Notes under the pieces: generated by a model
What the model saw: only the letters and a program-made list of their open reading frames with translations
What the model was told of the DNA's origin: nothing
Databases searched by the model: none
Program-made: the position numbers and the translations under genes
Shown here: in pieces, positions 22,165 through 34,100 of the stretch
Position numbering within the stretch: position 1 is the first letter of the stretch
Layout of the letters: each line of letters opens with the position of its first letter
Virus record (IMG/VR): IMGVR_UViG_3300049489_000494
Coordinates: 1-58,295 of that record
Reading direction: 5' to 3' (one strand)
Length of the DNA stretch: 58,295 bases
Origin: a virus

Positions 22165-25100
22165 TTAATAATCCTCAATCACATCTAGTAATTGATCCAT
22201 TCTAGTCTCATTGATATCCATTATACGCTTCTGTGGTATTAATTGCAATAGAGATGATCCAGGGGTGATTGATTCTCCGTACTTGAGTATATCTCTACCT
22301 GCTTTACGAGGATCACCACTAACAGCAGCCTGAGTAGCATCAATTAGAGCTGACAGAGCTGGTGGCTTACCGAATTGACCATTGAGTAATCCAGAGATAG
22401 AACTAGCATTAGTCCACTGGAACATAGATCTCCCTAGTAACAGTCTCCTAGTACTGGATTCATCTGCACTAGGTAGAATGAATTGATCTAGAGCAATAGC
22501 AGTTGCTAGTGGATATAAGTACTTATGTAAGGTCTCTCTCTCAGCATCTCTCATCTTATATCGATTACCACTACGGATATTCTGTGCCTGTTCCATTATA
22601 TCACCTAGAATAGCACTAGGCCACTTACTGAACATACTGAACATAGAACCCATTGTCCTACCGAATTCACTCATTGATATTCTATTGTAGTTGAATTGTG
22701 TCTCTGAGTTGAGGAATTGTGAGTATAGCTGAGGCAAATCAGTGTAGTCGTCCTCACGCATCATTGTCTTAACCTTCGCCTGATATGATCTAGGCATCTT
22801 CCTCATAGCTGCAATTGCTGCCTGTTGCTCTCTAGTTGCAGTAGAGCCTGTACGTATAGCAGCTAATCCACGTACGAAGTCATCTGTAATTAGTTCAGAT
22901 GCACGATGTGTGACTGCCCTATTGAGATGATCTGAATAGGAATAGAGCCACATAGAAGTATCCTGCGCCTTCTTAATCATATCACCAGTCCACCCCCGCT
23001 TACTGAGCGCCTTCTCTAACTCATCATTGAGTGTATCTACTGCTGAATTCTGATAGTTAGCAGGTATATGTCCAATTCTAGATAGATTATCTATATCAGG
23101 TCTCCTACCTACCATTAACTGTGCTCTAGCAATCTGCCTCATACCATATGATGGCATTATCTCAGATCCTATTGTAGCAGCTGTTAATTGATATGGTTGA
23201 GTTATATTCCTCAGTACAGCATCTACTCTGAATCCTAGATAGTAGGGATACATATTAGAGCTGAGTGCTGGCCATATATCCCACATCCTCGCCTTCCCAC
23301 GTACTAGTGACTTCTGGAATTCACTAGCTCCCTTACTCTCCAATTCACGTAATCTCTCAGCTGATTTCAATTGGGACTTCAAACGTATATCCTGCATAGT
23401 AGCACGAGCAGTTCCCTGACGAGTACCCTGTATATCTAGTAGTAGATCACTAGCCCACTTAGATCCCTGAGTATCCCCTAGTTTCTCTAGATGCTTAATC
23501 TGATTCCTGAGAGCATCTAATCCCTCACGTAGATATACATGCTTGTATGTATTATGTGCCCATCTAGTGAACAACTTAACTGGATTATACTCACGTATGA
23601 ATTCAGGTATAGTACCTGCTCTATAATGAGAGGATGCTGCCATTGATTCTAGATTAGCCCTGACTCTAGTTGGATTACTCCTGATATTATCTATAGCAGC
23701 CTGTAGAGAATCTACATCTGCAATACCACCAGCAGTACTACTACCAGAGGTTATATCCAGTGCCTTCAACAGTTGCTTCTCAGGTGTATCTAATTCAGCT
23801 CTACGTACTCTAGTATCCTCTAGGAACTTCCCTAGATTGCCCTCATACTTATTAACTATCAGATCATCAACACTAGATCTAATTGTGGATATCAACTCAG
23901 GAGTATCTAACATAGCATGTGGTATATAGACTAGATCGCCCCCCTTATCTGCTCTACTCAATTGTGTAATTGGTAGTCCCATCTCCCTAGCATCATCTCT
24001 GAATCGAGTACCTCTATTGATGAGTGTCTCAACTACACTCCTCTCAACATCACTCTCTAATGATGGGAGGTAGTCAGATCTAACCCAACTCACTGGCTTA
24101 CTATCTATTTCCCTAGTTATCTGTAGTACTCTATCTGCTCCTACCTCACTGAGTACAGGCAGATCACGAGTACGTATATCATCATGTATATTAGCTAATC
24201 GATTAGTGAACTTATTGTAGGATCCTGATAGGGAATCTATGATAGGACGTACAGCAGTGCCATACTTATTATCTAACATAGTAGCTACCTTCGGAGCATC
24301 CATTAGGAATAGGCCAACCCTACGTACCAGACCACCAGATTCACTATTAGTAGGTATAGAGCTACGTATTAGGTCTCGACCAATCTCACCTATTCGGTAA
24401 TCACGTATTGAATTATCTACGAATTCAGCACCCTCAGTAGCTATGCGTTTCCCTATATACTGCATTCCTGTTACATCATCAGTTAATCTAGCTCCTGAAT
24501 TCCTAGCCCAATCATCAGCTATATTATTCAGTCTAGAGTATATATAACGATTAGCCATCTCCTCCACATTATCTGTATCAGTTACATTAGGTATTACATC
24601 TCTGATTCTAGGTAGTTCTCTCCTATAGGCAGCTCTGATTGCATCATCAGATGTTATCCTCTCAGTAGCTAGGAATGAGGATCTCTGTTCTGGAGTTATT
24701 CTCAATTGCTCGTAGGATTGAGGCTGTTTATTCACTAGATTATTAATTACGAACTCCTCAGTCTCAGGTCTCTCATTGACTACTACCATACCTCTACTGA
24801 TGATATCATCCTGTAGATCATCTCTGATTCCAGCTAGTGTACTACCTATAGAATTCCTGATATTATTAATACGAGGAGCTAACTTAGATATTACCCTACC
24901 TGCACCAACTAATCCAGCACCAAGTCCAGCACCTAACCCAGCTCCGACTGTAGCACCTGATACCTCCTCACCCTCTCTAGAATGAGATAATCCAGCAGCA
25001 CCACCAGCTACAGCACCTGCTGCAATCGCTCCTCTCACACCCTTAGAAGCTAATCCAGCCAATCCTGTAGGAACTAGTAGACCTCCAGCAACTTCAACTG

Positions 25101-25506
25101 CAGTCTGTTGCCATGGTTTCTTCTCTGCTATTAACGAAGTTAATTCATCTATCGCTTTCCTCTTATTAGGATCATCCTGCAGTTTCTTATATATAAACTT
25201 GCCAGCACCTAGTAATGCTGCCTCATCTGCTATTGCTAGTACATAACTAACTGGATCTCCAGGTCTCATCTGCTCTCTACGTCCACCTAGAATTGGTATC
25301 TGATCATCTAACCAACTAGGATCTACTCCAGTTCTCATTGCTATATTAGCTATATCTGAATCCTGTATCTTACTCCCATTAGAGTTAGGTAACACGAATT
25401 CATTGTTAGATATAGGAGTAGTGGACATCTCATTAGGTAACTTGAAGTTATCTGTAGATTCTGCTGAGGATGCTGGTACTGATTCTGATGGCAATCTGAA
25501 TGTCAT
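22165..25506 (-). CDS. Large internal virion / DNA-ejection protein
   Basis: The 1113-residue product ends the block of five ejection-protein-like genes. It has a disordered N-terminus, a Gly/Ala-rich hydrophobic zone around residues 140-205 (GAIAAGAVAGGAAGL and GAGLGAGLGAGL) suited to membrane insertion, and long helical regions beyond. By position and size it corresponds to gp15/gp16-class internal proteins of T7-like phages, which form the trans-envelope channel. No enzymatic motif is visible. It overlaps the upstream gene by four bases (ATGA). Confidence 0.75.
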   Translation of the reverse strand: MTFRLPSESVPASSAESTDNFKLPNEMSTTPISNNEFVLPNSNGSKIQDSDIANIAMRTGVDPSWLDDQIPILGGRREQMRPGDPVSYVLAIADEAALLGAGKFIYKKLQDDPNKRKAIDELTSLIAEKKPWQQTAVEVAGGLLVPTGLAGLASKGVRGAIAAGAVAGGAAGLSHSREGEEVSGATVGAGLGAGLGAGLVGAGRVISKLAPRINNIRNSIGSTLAGIRDDLQDDIISRGMVVVNERPETEEFVINNLVNKQPQSYEQLRITPEQRSSFLATERITSDDAIRAAYRRELPRIRDVIPNVTDTDNVEEMANRYIYSRLNNIADDWARNSGARLTDDVTGMQYIGKRIATEGAEFVDNSIRDYRIGEIGRDLIRSSIPTNSESGGLVRRVGLFLMDAPKVATMLDNKYGTAVRPIIDSLSGSYNKFTNRLANIHDDIRTRDLPVLSEVGADRVLQITREIDSKPVSWVRSDYLPSLESDVERSVVETLINRGTRFRDDAREMGLPITQLSRADKGGDLVYIPHAMLDTPELISTIRSSVDDLIVNKYEGNLGKFLEDTRVRRAELDTPEKQLLKALDITSGSSTAGGIADVDSLQAAIDNIRSNPTRVRANLESMAASSHYRAGTIPEFIREYNPVKLFTRWAHNTYKHVYLREGLDALRNQIKHLEKLGDTQGSKWASDLLLDIQGTRQGTARATMQDIRLKSQLKSAERLRELESKGASEFQKSLVRGKARMWDIWPALSSNMYPYYLGFRVDAVLRNITQPYQLTAATIGSEIMPSYGMRQIARAQLMVGRRPDIDNLSRIGHIPANYQNSAVDTLNDELEKALSKRGWTGDMIKKAQDTSMWLYSYSDHLNRAVTHRASELITDDFVRGLAAIRTGSTATREQQAAIAAMRKMPRSYQAKVKTMMREDDYTDLPQLYSQFLNSETQFNYNRISMSEFGRTMGSMFSMFSKWPSAILGDIMEQAQNIRSGNRYKMRDAERETLHKYLYPLATAIALDQFILPSADESSTRRLLLGRSMFQWTNASSISGLLNGQFGKPPALSALIDATQAAVSGDPRKAGRDILKYGESITPGSSLLQLIPQKRIMDINETRMDQLLDVIEDY

Positions 25507-26642
25507 TGTGGTGGTTTATATCCTTGTTTAGCTAAATATGCAGTAGCTGCCTCTGTATCATTATTCATCTGCTTCAGAGTTTCCTTCCATAATTCCATAC
25601 TCAGTGTCTTCATTGTATTATTAGTATTAGTAGTTACATCTGTAATATTAGGTAGTGATTGTTTCCAATTATTAATAGATGATATCATAGCATCATAGTC
25701 ATCACTATACCAATGCATATTCTCATCTAACCATTCCTGTGCTTGTTCTGCAGTACCGCCCGCTCTAACTATGTTATCCTTATACTTAGCTAGGTGATTA
25801 TCCCTAGTCTTACCATCAGTATCAGCAGCATTGAATAACTCAGTCTTAGCCTGTTCTATTAACTGATCTCTATCTTGTTGTTGCTTATTCAGACGCTCCT
25901 GTTGTTTACCTAGAGCTGCCTCCTGCTTATCCTTAGTTCTCTCCTCTGTTCTAGATTTCAACTCATCACTAGATTGCTTATCTCTAATTCTAGCTAGAGT
26001 CATATCGAACTTCCTCCTCCTCGCATCTGCAGCTGCTGTATCTAATCTACTCTGCTCCTTCTCCTGATCCCTCACACTCATCTCATGTGCTCTCTCAACT
26101 GCTCCTCTAGATTGTTCTGTATCTTGTAATCCAGTTCTGAGTTCATCTAGTAGCTGATCATATTGCTTCTCCCAATTACTTCTATTGAACTTGAGACCGG
26201 ACATATCTGTACCTGTCTTCAGACCAGAATATCCAGCTCCTAGTTGTATCAGAGCCTGTCCTATAGTCTCAGCAAGTTCGCCATATTGCTTCTGTTTCTT
26301 AGCTTGTTTATATATATCAGCTAATTCAGACTTCCTAGATTCCCATATTGAGTTATCTACTCCCTCAATCGGTTTGAGTCTGGCTGATAGAGCTGATTCT
26401 CTCCAGTCATACATATTAGGTTCTGTCTTATTATTACTATCAGCATCTACTGGTAGTTCTAGTTTACTCTGATCCCCTAATTCACCAGTATTAGTTGTGT
26501 TACTGGAAGTAGATTGAACTGGAGTAGATCCTACTGTTGATTGTTTACTATTATTATAGTCCTCCTCATCAGCAGCTCTACGCTTACGTAGAGACTCTGC
26601 TAGTGATTCATATTCCTTAACTCTCATACCACGATCACTCAT
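25503..26642 (-). CDS. Internal virion protein, coiled-coil
   Basis: The 379-residue product is predominantly charged coiled coil (residues 170-270 are rich in Glu, Lys, Arg and Gln) with a Ser/Thr/Asn-rich N-terminal linker. It sits between other ejection-type genes and overlaps them by four bases at each end, so the block is translationally coupled. The specific role in the ejection complex is unknown. Confidence 0.7.
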   Translation of the reverse strand: MSDRGMRVKEYESLAESLRKRRAADEEDYNNSKQSTVGSTPVQSTSSNTTNTGELGDQSKLELPVDADSNNKTEPNMYDWRESALSARLKPIEGVDNSIWESRKSELADIYKQAKKQKQYGELAETIGQALIQLGAGYSGLKTGTDMSGLKFNRSNWEKQYDQLLDELRTGLQDTEQSRGAVERAHEMSVRDQEKEQSRLDTAAADARRRKFDMTLARIRDKQSSDELKSRTEERTKDKQEAALGKQQERLNKQQQDRDQLIEQAKTELFNAADTDGKTRDNHLAKYKDNIVRAGGTAEQAQEWLDENMHWYSDDYDAMISSINNWKQSLPNITDVTTNTNNTMKTLSMELWKETLKQMNNDTEAATAYLAKQGYKPPQ

Positions 26643-27478
26643 ATACTAGTTCCTCCTAGTGCAGATCCTGCACCTCCACCTAATGATGCTCCTAGACTGG
26701 CTCCTGCTGCTATTCCTGCTGGACCTGCTACTGACCCTATCATACCACCAGCGACTGCACCTATGAGGGTGCCGCCTGCAGTGAACATTGCATTTCTATT
26801 AGCAGCTGCATTCTGTTTATCTCTAGCTTGCTTCTCTGCGTATTGCTTCATCTCTAGTAGTTGACGCTTAGACTCCTGATCCAACTGTTTACCCTTACTT
26901 ATATACCCTCTCTTCAGAGCGTCACTAACTACCTGATGAGCTCTCTCCATTAATTGAGATTTCCTGGCGTGTGATTGCTCTGCAGTCTGCTGGTAATCAG
27001 CTAATTGCTGCTTCGACTTCCCTGACATCACTGCATAATCTAGTAACTGAGAATCATTGAGTAGTGCCTGACCTGCCTGATCCTGCTCGAACTGCATCCT
27101 ACTATCCAGAATCTCACGTCTAGTCTCTCTACCTAGTCTATCTAATCTCTGTTGTCCTGTGAGTGATTCATTACGCAGTGCTAATTGCCCCTGCTGCTGA
27201 CTCATACCCATCTCATGTTGTTGTTGCTGAGATCCCATCTGAGCTATCTGACCCTGCTGCTTCATTGCTCCCTCAATACCAGCACTAGCCTGTTGTGTCC
27301 TAGTAGCTGCAGCTGCTGTACCAATAGCACCAGAAGTCTGAGCTGTCTGTGGTTGTCCACGACTAGCCGCAACTGCCTGTTGTAATTGAATATCTCTAGC
27401 AGCCTGTTGCCCCTTCGATGTTGGTCTCAACTTCTGTGAGAGTTGCTCTAATGCCTGTAGTCTAGTGCTAACTGCCAT
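26639..27478 (-). CDS. Internal virion protein with glycine-zipper C-terminus
   Basis: The 279-residue product has Gln-rich helices (residues 20-150) and a C-terminal Gly/Ala segment with GxxxG spacing (GGTLIGAVAGGMIGSVAG), typical of pore-forming or membrane-spanning ejection proteins. ATG 27478 is chosen because the protein then begins MAVSTRLQALEQL after a GAGGGC ribosome-binding site, directly at the upstream stop; the longer frame to 27613 lies inside the neighbour. Confidence 0.72.
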   Translation of the reverse strand: MAVSTRLQALEQLSQKLRPTSKGQQAARDIQLQQAVAASRGQPQTAQTSGAIGTAAAATRTQQASAGIEGAMKQQGQIAQMGSQQQQHEMGMSQQQGQLALRNESLTGQQRLDRLGRETRREILDSRMQFEQDQAGQALLNDSQLLDYAVMSGKSKQQLADYQQTAEQSHARKSQLMERAHQVVSDALKRGYISKGKQLDQESKRQLLEMKQYAEKQARDKQNAAANRNAMFTAGGTLIGAVAGGMIGSVAGPAGIAAGASLGASLGGGAGSALGGTSI

Positions 27479-27479
27479 A

Positions 27480-28310
27480 TTATGTTGCCCTCGATCTATT
27501 ACTGTAGATACCAGATTGTGATACATCAGCATCTCCTGGTGGTAATCTATTAGGTATATCTGGACTATTACTGAACATATCAGGATTATTACCCAAGTAA
27601 TTAGCACCTGCACTCACCATCTGACCAGCTCCCTCAGCTATCTGACGTTTACTCCTAGCTGCCATATCATCTCTGAGAATTGCCATTGCACTATCTATAT
27701 CCATTCTACTCATCTCAGTAGCGAATTCACGGTCATCTGCATCCATTAACTCCTGGAACTTATATTGTCTCCCCAGAGCTCTCTCTGCATCTTTGAATAT
27801 ACTACGCTGTAACTCCTGCTTGAATTTCAGATCATTGTCTAGTCTCTTTTTAATACCAACTGCCTCTAGTCGATCTAGATATTCTCGATTCTGTAGTCTC
27901 ATAACGAATCCAGCCTGTTCCAACTTAGCCCTACCACGAGCACTTCCCAATTCAGTACGACTTCTCTCTAGATCCTCTAGTATTGAATTCTCCTGACTAC
28001 TCAATTTACTCATCAGCTCAGCTCTACTTTGCTTCTGTTGTTGCTTATTTATATCCTGTTGTTGTCCTAGTTGTTCCTGCTCCTGCTCTATACCAGCACT
28101 CTGTATTTCCAATTGGGGGCGATATTGATCACTTACCTGTTGCTGCTGCTCCGTGATATTGGATCTAGTTGGAGTAGTTCCACCTCCTACTGCCTTCCCT
28201 CGACTAGCTCTAAGTAGACGAGCAGCTCTCTGTGCCTCATCGTTATTCACGGGCGCAGTCTGCTGTTGTAACTGCTGGAGATTCCCTCTAATTATATCTG
28301 CTAGTGCCAT
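27480..28310 (-). CDS. Internal virion protein, Gln-rich coiled-coil
   Basis: The 276-residue product is Gln/Glu/Arg-rich and helical throughout, with N-terminal MALADIIRGNLQQLQQQ and a short Gly/Pro-rich end. It resembles its downstream neighbour in composition and length, so the two may be distant paralogues or partners in the ejection machinery. Confidence 0.7.
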   Translation of the reverse strand: MALADIIRGNLQQLQQQTAPVNNDEAQRAARLLRASRGKAVGGGTTPTRSNITEQQQQVSDQYRPQLEIQSAGIEQEQEQLGQQQDINKQQQKQSRAELMSKLSSQENSILEDLERSRTELGSARGRAKLEQAGFVMRLQNREYLDRLEAVGIKKRLDNDLKFKQELQRSIFKDAERALGRQYKFQELMDADDREFATEMSRMDIDSAMAILRDDMAARSKRQIAEGAGQMVSAGANYLGNNPDMFSNSPDIPNRLPPGDADVSQSGIYSNRSRAT

Positions 28311-28346
28311 GTCTATATCCTATATATGTGACTGCTATTATTATCT

Positions 28347-30914
28347 CTATTTCTTCTTACTACTACTCTTACTAGATTTCTTACTATTCCCACTACTTGA
28401 TTTCCCATTACCTGACTTAGTACTCGACTTATTCTTACCATCTGACTTGTTACTCTTATTTCCACTATTACTACTACCACTACTAGGTATATCAGCCATG
28501 TAATTACTATCTGTTGTTATATCTACTGCGTCAGTTATAGGTACGAATCCTGTGATATCCTCATTAGGCACATCACCGCTAGATTCTAGTTGATATTTAT
28601 TCAATTTACCCTGCTCCTTCTTACTCAACTGCTTAGTAGATACTGATGATGCGCCTGTTGGAATTGGAGGCTCCGCCTTCTCATCACTACTCAACTTATA
28701 CTTCTTATCACCACTCTTCTTATTTATCTTATCACTAGCACTATCTATATCATCTAGTTGCTTCTTCAATTCAGCTACCAAGTACTTCTTACCATCGGAC
28801 TTCGCTGTAGATATTAGATCCTCTATATTCATTCTAGCAGCACTTAACTCCTTAGAACTCAACTTAGATATACTACTAGGCTTATACTTAACCTGCTTAT
28901 ACATACTAGATAATTCACTATTAATTCTATCCTCTATTGCAGCAGATAACTGCTTCTTCTCCTTCTTGTCAATACCCAGTACATTCCCCTCACCAGCTCC
29001 TCTACTCTGTAATTCCAGTAGATCAGCTATAGTAGCCTTCTTAGTCAACTTCTCCATATCCTTCGAATCTAGATCTAGATGCTTACCCTTACTATCTAGT
29101 AGACCCTTCCCTAGTATATCACTGAGACGACTGAATGTAGAGACTGTAGGGGTGATCGTTGACTTCAATGATTCCATTGGGTTATTACCCTCATGGCCCA
29201 ACTTCGGTGGTGAATTCTCAGATAGATTGAATCCATTCTTACCTAGAATACCAGCCTTAACTACACCTAGAGTATCTGTATCTCGCTTACTTCCAATTGC
29301 ACCATCACGATCGGGATCGAGCATTGATAATGCTGGATTATCTGCGTATGGATCTCCTAGACCTGTTCTAGATTCTCTGTATGCCCTCTTCAGGGCAGCA
29401 TCTACATCAGTCTGATCTACATCTGTACCGAACACCTGATCAATTAATTCCTCAATTGAGGACGTATTATTAACTGCATTATAGGAATTCCTAGTTGATA
29501 TATATGACTGCCACTTCTCTGATGTAGGATCTAAGATGCCGGATAGTCTAATCTGGGACTCGTCCATACCAGCTAATTCACTGGCTAATTCTGGATACTG
29601 ATTGAGTACTCCAGTTAGTGTAGCTCCAGTAGCTGGATCATTTAGTAATTTCACTGCTGGAGGTGCAGATGCTAGATCAATAGGAGTTGCACTACTAGGA
29701 TCCCATCCTGGTAGAAGTGCGGCCATAGTATCATCAGGTAATCCCTGTGCTATCGCCTGATTAGCACTAGTAGTCTCCTGGTAGGCGGTATCAGTATCCT
29801 GTAACTGCTCAACTGAATCCTGTAATGCGGCTCTATGTGACTCAATCCACTTAGTTAATTCAGGTTCTGACTTAGATAACTCGGAGGCTCTAGCTGGATT
29901 GTTGAGGTAGTCGCTCACTAATCCAGTGATGCCATCATCCGACAATAGCTCATCTACTGTATATGACTGTCCACCGAATTGAACCTCATCTGCTGAGTCA
30001 ATTGCATCTCCCAGTTGATTCCACTGCTCCTCATTAGCCCTGACTCCTATCGCCCCCATATCACGTAACTGCTGTCTAGCTTCAGCTCTCTCAGCTGGTC
30101 CTAGATTTGGATCAGTAGCTCTACTAGTCCACTGTTCCATATCCTGTGTATTCTTATCTACCTGAGATTGTATATTACTCTGTAATTGAGATAGATTCAT
30201 ATTACCCAATTCAGTCTCTGATATACCCAGAGCAGCCGCTAATTCAGTATTACTAGTGAATGGCTGTCCCTCACCAACTAGATTGAGTTCTGCGATGCCT
30301 ATCTGATCAGGTGTTGCTGCAGCTAATTGAGTTGATGCAGTAGATTCAGCTGATTGTTGCTGCATGTATTCCTGTGGCGACAATCCACCAGACTTAGCTC
30401 GGAATGCTTCAACTGCAGCTGGAGTTGGATTGCTATTGTAGTCAGCTAGTGCTGTGGATATATCTGGAGTACTAGTAATTACAGGAGCCTGTGCTAGACT
30501 TCGATTCATAGCTCCCTGTATCGCACTCTGCACCCTATCACCTAATCCACCTAACTTAGCTAGATTCTCAGATACAGGTAACTGACCTCGAGTAGCAACA
30601 GCAGTATCTCCTGCCTGTCTAGTTCTCAGTCTATCAGATAGTGTCTCAGTCTGTGGGGCTGCTTGTTGATTGATATCTAGAGCTGCCCTCTTCTGTCTGG
30701 CATCACCAATCATCTTAGCTGAATCAGGTGATGCACCTAGAACAGCGGCTTGCATTGGGGATGTTGGCAACTGCTGATTCTGATCTCCAGCGATTGACTG
30801 AATATCCTCACCAGTCATCTCTTGTAGCTGTCCATCTGGACCACGTACTAGACGCTTCTTACGTCCCTGATTAGCAGCTAGTCGCTCAGCTATTGTCTGT
30901 TGTACATCTGCCAT
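28347..30914 (-). CDS. Large internal virion protein with Ser/Lys tail
   Basis: The 855-residue product starts MADVQQTIAERLAANQGRKK after AGGGAT, is helical and Gln/Ala-rich for about 600 residues, then becomes Lys/Ser-rich and ends in a Ser/Gly/Lys-only tail of about 45 residues. This basic tail may contact packaged DNA. No peptidoglycan hydrolase motif is visible. It is the first gene of the ejection block. Confidence 0.72.
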   Translation of the reverse strand: MADVQQTIAERLAANQGRKKRLVRGPDGQLQEMTGEDIQSIAGDQNQQLPTSPMQAAVLGASPDSAKMIGDARQKRAALDINQQAAPQTETLSDRLRTRQAGDTAVATRGQLPVSENLAKLGGLGDRVQSAIQGAMNRSLAQAPVITSTPDISTALADYNSNPTPAAVEAFRAKSGGLSPQEYMQQQSAESTASTQLAAATPDQIGIAELNLVGEGQPFTSNTELAAALGISETELGNMNLSQLQSNIQSQVDKNTQDMEQWTSRATDPNLGPAERAEARQQLRDMGAIGVRANEEQWNQLGDAIDSADEVQFGGQSYTVDELLSDDGITGLVSDYLNNPARASELSKSEPELTKWIESHRAALQDSVEQLQDTDTAYQETTSANQAIAQGLPDDTMAALLPGWDPSSATPIDLASAPPAVKLLNDPATGATLTGVLNQYPELASELAGMDESQIRLSGILDPTSEKWQSYISTRNSYNAVNNTSSIEELIDQVFGTDVDQTDVDAALKRAYRESRTGLGDPYADNPALSMLDPDRDGAIGSKRDTDTLGVVKAGILGKNGFNLSENSPPKLGHEGNNPMESLKSTITPTVSTFSRLSDILGKGLLDSKGKHLDLDSKDMEKLTKKATIADLLELQSRGAGEGNVLGIDKKEKKQLSAAIEDRINSELSSMYKQVKYKPSSISKLSSKELSAARMNIEDLISTAKSDGKKYLVAELKKQLDDIDSASDKINKKSGDKKYKLSSDEKAEPPIPTGASSVSTKQLSKKEQGKLNKYQLESSGDVPNEDITGFVPITDAVDITTDSNYMADIPSSGSSNSGNKSNKSDGKNKSSTKSGNGKSSSGNSKKSSKSSSKKK

Positions 30915-31140
30915 ATCTATATCCCTATGCATTATCTATGTAATTGTATAATATGTAATACACTACTATGTATAACACTGTGAGTACTACTATGTCGTCG
31001 GCCCCTATCATCACCCCTCCTATTGTATAGCGGTGTGCATGGCCTCCTTAACTCTCTATGTATCTCACTGAGTACCACGCTGTGTTATACTATGTATATA
31101 GTATACATCGTGGTACACTACTTGTCTACCTAATTCTAGA
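30915..31140. other. Intergenic region between nozzle and ejection genes
   Basis: This 226-bp gap has no plausible gene. It contains a nested inverted repeat (31072-31116), one copy of GGGGTGAT on the minus strand (31010-31017) and several short TA-rich direct repeats. No consensus promoter is evident. Confidence 0.6.
31072..31116. repeat. Nested inverted repeat downstream of tail nozzle gene
   Basis: GTACCACG (31072-31079) pairs with CGTGGTAC (31109-31116), enclosing TATACTAT (31086-31093) paired with ATAGTATA (31098-31105) around a GTAT loop. It begins 25 bp beyond the nozzle stop codon, so it may terminate, process or stabilise that transcript. It lacks a T tract. An operator role is the alternative. 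Confidence 0.7.
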
Positions 31141-34100
31141 TTAGCTAGTGGTATCAGCTGCTTCTCTAGTTCCTCTACTATTCAGACCTGCTACCCTCAG
31201 ATCGAATCCTGCTATCTCTACAGGCTCATCTATTGCGCCATTGTAGTATCTAATCTGATGGTAGATACCTCTATTCTTCTTGAGAGATGTCCTGACACTT
31301 TTGATCTTATCATCGAATGTATCACTCAGATTATCAGTGGCACCTACATTGGTAATCTCGAATGAGGTAGTATTGCTGAATTCCTCACTCATATCTACAG
31401 CACTACTGATCTCAGTACCTGTTGAATTAGTGAGTACTCGGAAGTGGGTGATGATGTGTGATATCCATTTCCTGATACCAGAATCACCGCAGTCAGTAGC
31501 TCTAGTGAGAACAGTCATCTCTATTGGTGAGGAATCATCTCTGTAGTCATCTACTCCACCAGTTCTCCTTATTGAGAATACATGACCATTAGTGGATGAG
31601 AGATACGCATCACTACCTAGATTACACCAGCCTGTAGCTGGATGATTAGTGTACCTAGTCCATCCACCAATCTGACTAGTCCCCTCAGATTCACGTGTAT
31701 AATCATATACATATGCCTCCGAATTATCCGTATCACCACTTAGAGGAATACTCAGCTTATACTGACGACCTGTAGAGTAGTTATGACCCTGCATTATATC
31801 TAGTAGATTACGATTAATACGAGGGAGCCAATTACGCTCCATGAGTCTACCTACATACTGTATTGTGAGATCCCTATTGAGACGGTAGATACCAGATTCA
31901 TTAGCGAACATGATACCCTGTCTAGTAGCTGCTATGGAGTATGGAGCAGTACATCCCAGACCATTCGTTTCTAGCCGTTGTACCGCATTGTTTCCTAGGC
32001 GTTTCTCATTGATATCTATGAGATATATACTATTCGATTTAAATACAACGATGATGCCGGACTTCTGAGATCCACCGAATGAGGAATCACCGAAGAATGG
32101 TATGAGACCTGTAATCTCCTGACCATCACTAGCATTGATATCAATAGCAGAATCTGATTCAGTGGCTGAGGGTGTGAATGGTGCATCGAATATCTCTGGG
32201 TAGTTATCGTAGGATACTACTACTCTAGATGGGAATCTCCTACTAATAGCGCTGACCTGATCACTAGGTGATCTACGTATTCCACCAGCATATACATCAC
32301 AGTATGTACCGTAGTTGGGTAATATTAACTCAGGAGTTATATCGCTTACATACGGTTGACGTAGTATGAGCTGACCTACATTGAATTCATTACCAGCAGA
32401 TGCAGTGATCCACGGAGTAAATGTTGATTGTCCGGATATAGAACGATCCACTGCACGCATTGAGGCATTGATAGCACCAGCTAATCTACGCATCGCTAGG
32501 AATGCATATGGCTCTATACTAGATCTATTACCATTAATCTGTCTCCAGTTACGATCCTGACCTGTGAATATAGGTACTCTCTTCCTATTAGATGCATATG
32601 AATAGTTAATACTAGTGCCTAATACGAACGAAGTATCAGTTGCATTATTGAGAATAGTGAATGTATTACCTAATACTGAATTAATCTGCCACCAACCACA
32701 ATATGGTAATTCTCTAGTTGGTGAATTACTACTATCTCTAATATATATCCAATCACCTATTGTGAACCCATGACCTGCCTTAGTTATAGTTAATGATACA
32801 CCATCTGTTTGTGATGTGGCTGTAACTGTATTAGTATTAGAAGTGAATTCATATTCCATGTATGAGTTAACATCTAGAGTTGTGCTAGTCGATCCATTAT
32901 CCCTACGTAATGCCCACACAGATAGAGAACTAGATATCCAATCTGATTGCACTAATGAATTAGAACGAGGATGTACCTGTATATTAATCTCAGGATAGTC
33001 GATTATATTACCTAGAACTAGGGAATTACCAGTTGATGTTAGATACTTAGATATAGGAGGCTGTTCCCATGTAGTACCTAATTCTGCTCCTAGTAATGCA
33101 GAATTGACCTCATCTAGATCATGTATATCTGAATCAGCTGTTACATCTATATAATCAATATAACAATCCCCAGAGGAATTGAATGATACAGGTAGTGTAG
33201 TTATTAGATAATATGGAGCAGTTCCATCTGCAATAGTACGATATATCTGAACTTCAATTCGATCCCAATCATATATATCTAATATAGGAGGAGGTATTAG
33301 ATGATGAGTTATAGAGGAATCATCTGTGTATACCTCAACAATGTGATCATCTGCTCCTGTAACTGCAGATGCTATTATATTCTGGTTACTGTCAATTAGA
33401 TTCAGACGATAGTAATATCTATATAAATAGGCACGACTAACTAGAGATGGTGATGTGTATGTGGTAACACCTGACAATATCATAGTATTATTATTAATAG
33501 CAGTAATAGTAAATGATTCTGTCTCCACACTAGTACCCATTCGGATACGATCACCTACTGAGAATTGTTGAATATCAGTAGCACTGGAGAATGTTAGGAT
33601 GTTACCGGATATAGCAGTAGTAGTTGCATTAATCTCTAGGATTGGAATTGCAGTAGATGGAGTTGAGTCATCTGTGCTGATTGAGAATCCAGATTGCCAT
33701 CTATAGAGACCTGCTCTATATATACTACTACCATCGAACTTCATTACCTCATCATTGCCATTAGTCATGTATAGATTATCATTGACCATAGCACTACGTA
33801 TATATGATTGATTAGTATATGTAGATGAATCGAAGTGACGCTCATATACAGACGGAGTACCTGTGTAGGAATCATCAGGTGCCTCAACTGGTATCCATCT
33901 ACTAGGTACAGTCAGTGAGTAGGAATTCCCGATGGAGTCCTCCCATGTTAGATCCTCATCTATAGATACAGTATTACCTAGTAGTATACCAGATGTCGAT
34001 ATACCTAGTGTAGTCTCGAATTCGAATGTAGTGAGTCCTGTTATAGCACTGATTACCACCTGACCCGTATATACACCTGCCTGATGGAGTTGTATATAGT

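Noticed and set aside
28966-29415. Plus-strand 149-residue frame inside an ejection gene
   Set aside because: It is a shadow of the well-supported leftward gene; no ribosome-binding site.
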